Origin: Rubritepida sp.
GTDB taxonomy: Bacteria > Pseudomonadota > Alphaproteobacteria > Acetobacterales > Acetobacteraceae
Length of the DNA: 5,610 nt
Direction of reading: 5' to 3'
Assembly: GCA_028291485.1 (NCBI GenBank)
Contig: JAQGHZ010000362.1
Span: forward strand, 1 to 5,610
A program made the position numbers and the translations under genes. Below the pieces are notes generated by a model. That model was not told where the DNA came from. It made no database searches and saw only the letters and a list, made by a program, of their open reading frames with translations. Below are positions 4,390-5,610 of the stretch, one piece after another; position 1 is the first letter of the stretch; every line of letters begins with the position of its first letter.

Positions 4390-5610
4390 CCGCGCACACT
4401 GCGCTGCTACGGGCCGACGACACCGCTGCGAAGGGTTCGCCGCTGGCGTCCAGCACGGCCTCGCTCCCGGTGAAGGCCTGCCAGCGCAGCACGGCCACAT
4501 CGACATAGGCGGGCGACAGCTCCACCGCGTGGCAGGCGCGGGCCGACATCTCGGCCGCGATGATCGTGGTGCCGGATCCGCTGAAGGGTTCGTAGACCGC
4601 CTGGCCCGGCGAGGAGTTGTTCTCGATCGGCCGGCGCATGCACTCCACCGGCTTTTGGGTCCCATGGGTGGTGGTTGCGTCCTGGTCGCGCGAGGGGATG
4701 GACCAGAGCGTCGTCTGCTTGCGGTCGCCGGACCAATGCCCGGTGGCACCGCCACGCACCGCGTACCAGCAGGGCTCGTGCTGCCAGTGGTAATGACCGC
4801 GGCCCATCACGAGGCGCTCCTTGGCCCAGACGATCTGCGCGCGGATCTCGAAGCCGCAGGCTGTCAGGCTCTCCGCCACCGTCGTGGCGTGCAGCGCGCC
4901 ATGCCAGACATAGGCGACATCGCCCGGAAACAGCGCCCAGGCCTCACTCCAGTCGGCGCGATGGTCGTTCAGCACCTTTCCCACCCGTGCCGTGTTGGCT
5001 CCGGGGAGGGCCGCATTGCGCCAGGCCGGGTCGTAGAGCACGCCGTAGGGCGGGTCGGTCACCATCAGGTGCGGGCGCACGCCGGCGAGAAGGGCAGCGA
5101 CCACCTCGGCATCGGTGCTGTCGCCGCAGATGATGCGGTGCCGGCCGAGCACCCAGATGTCGCCGGCGCGGGAGACCGGGACTTCCGGCGGAGCAGGCAC
5201 GTCATCGGGGTCGGTGAGCCCGGTGGTCGGCTCCAGGAGAAAGCCGGCCAGCTCGTCCTCGCCGAAGCCGGTCAGCGCCAGGTCGAAACCCTCGCTGTGC
5301 AGCTCGCCCAGCTCCAGCCGGAGCATGTCCTCGTCCCATCCGGCGGACAGCGCCAGTCGGTTGTCGGCGAGGACGTAGGCCCGGCGCTGGGTCGGCGTGA
5401 GATGGGTAAGCTCGATGGTGGGCACCTCGACCAGGCCGAGCTGGCGGGCGGCCATGACGCGGCCGTGTCCGGCGATGATGCCGCGGTCGCCGTCCACCAG
5501 GACCGGGTTCGTAAATCCAAACTCGCGGATGGACGCAGCAATTTGCGCGACCTGGGCTGTGGAGTGGGTGCGGGCGTTGCGCGCGTAGGGAATCAGGTCC
5601 GCGACGCGGG
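4382..5610 (-). CDS. ParB-like domain / class beta DNA methyltransferase fusion (5' end outside window)
   Basis: The frame is open to the right edge (first full codon 5608-5606), giving 408 residues and no start in the window; the GTG at 5497 is internal. Numbering from the first codon seen: residues 1-100 are a ParB/Srx-like domain (VADLIPYARNARTH, NPVLVD, then IIAGHGR at 44-50, then VPTIELTHLT). A linker rich in Pro and Asp ends near 145. The methyltransferase domain follows: VTDPPYG with DPPY at 185-188 (motif IV, catalysis), a variable central region that should read the target, TQKP at 317-320 (motif X), and FSGSGTT at 342-348 (motif I, S-adenosylmethionine binding). The order IV, target region, X, I is class beta, and DPPY favours N6-adenine as product. 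The target sequence is unknown. Such fusions are common in prophages, where they protect phage DNA or alter host methylation. No restriction enzyme is seen nearby. The 3' end overlaps the small-terminase-like gene. Confidence 0.9.
   Translation of the reverse strand, partial: RVADLIPYARNARTHSTAQVAQIAASIREFGFTNPVLVDGDRGIIAGHGRVMAARQLGLVEVPTIELTHLTPTQRRAYVLADNRLALSAGWDEDMLRLELGELHSEGFDLALTGFGEDELAGFLLEPTTGLTDPDDVPAPPEVPVSRAGDIWVLGRHRIICGDSTDAEVVAALLAGVRPHLMVTDPPYGVLYDPAWRNAALPGANTARVGKVLNDHRADWSEAWALFPGDVAYVWHGALHATTVAESLTACGFEIRAQIVWAKERLVMGRGHYHWQHEPCWYAVRGGATGHWSGDRKQTTLWSIPSRDQDATTTHGTQKPVECMRRPIENNSSPGQAVYEPFSGSGTTIIAAEMSARACHAVELSPAYVDVAVLRWQAFTGSEAVLDASGEPFAAVSSARSSAVCADG

Noticed and set aside
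4390..4755. N-terminal extension of the small-terminase-like frame up to an ATG at 4755
   Set aside because: The extra 122 residues lie antiphase inside the conserved methylase C-terminus and are Arg/Pro/Ser-rich. The ATG at 4389 with an 8-base overlap is the natural start.

Overview
This is a GC-rich window of about 5.6 kb. It looks like an accessory, mosaic region of a proteobacterial chromosome or large plasmid, most likely an alphaproteobacterium. The strong G/C third-position bias, the DUF3489-type gene, and the paired ribbon-helix-helix regulator and short-form PHB-depolymerase-family esterase all fit that group (Acetobacteraceae- or Methylobacterium-like). The taxonomic placement is inference. 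No rRNA, tRNA or CRISPR array was seen.

Layout from left to right. (1) The last 37 codons of a plus-strand gene of unknown function enter from the left edge and stop at 115. (2) A gap of about 290 bp follows. It holds what may be a decayed minus-strand lipoprotein gene and, directly before the next start codon, a nested hairpin that buries the Shine-Dalgarno sequence. (3) A plus-strand two-gene unit (402-1882) encodes a DUF3489-type winged-helix protein and a small serine recombinase. The stop and start codons overlap by one base, so the two are probably translationally coupled. (4) Convergent to it lies a minus-strand pair: a CopG/RHH regulator (3780-3358) and a PHB-depolymerase-family esterase (3207-1939). 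The regulator has a plausible promoter overlapped by a perfect 7-bp inverted repeat, a layout suggesting autorepression. (5) An intergenic gap of about 210 bp contains a near-perfect 40-bp palindrome at 3922-3961. (6) The right end is a minus-strand phage-type cassette: a ParB-like/N6-adenine methyltransferase fusion that runs off the window, overlapping by 8 bp a 132-aa small-terminase-like helix-turn-helix protein. No large terminase follows, so the phage module appears cut off at or near the palindrome.

The recombinase unit and the truncated phage cassette are mobile-element signatures. They flank a metabolic pair (regulator plus esterase) that may be cargo or a resident locus exposed by insertions. 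No single clearly new system is proven. The best leads are the DUF3489-recombinase coupling with its structured leader, the RHH-esterase pair with its operator-like repeat, and the 40-bp palindrome at the edge of the phage remnant.
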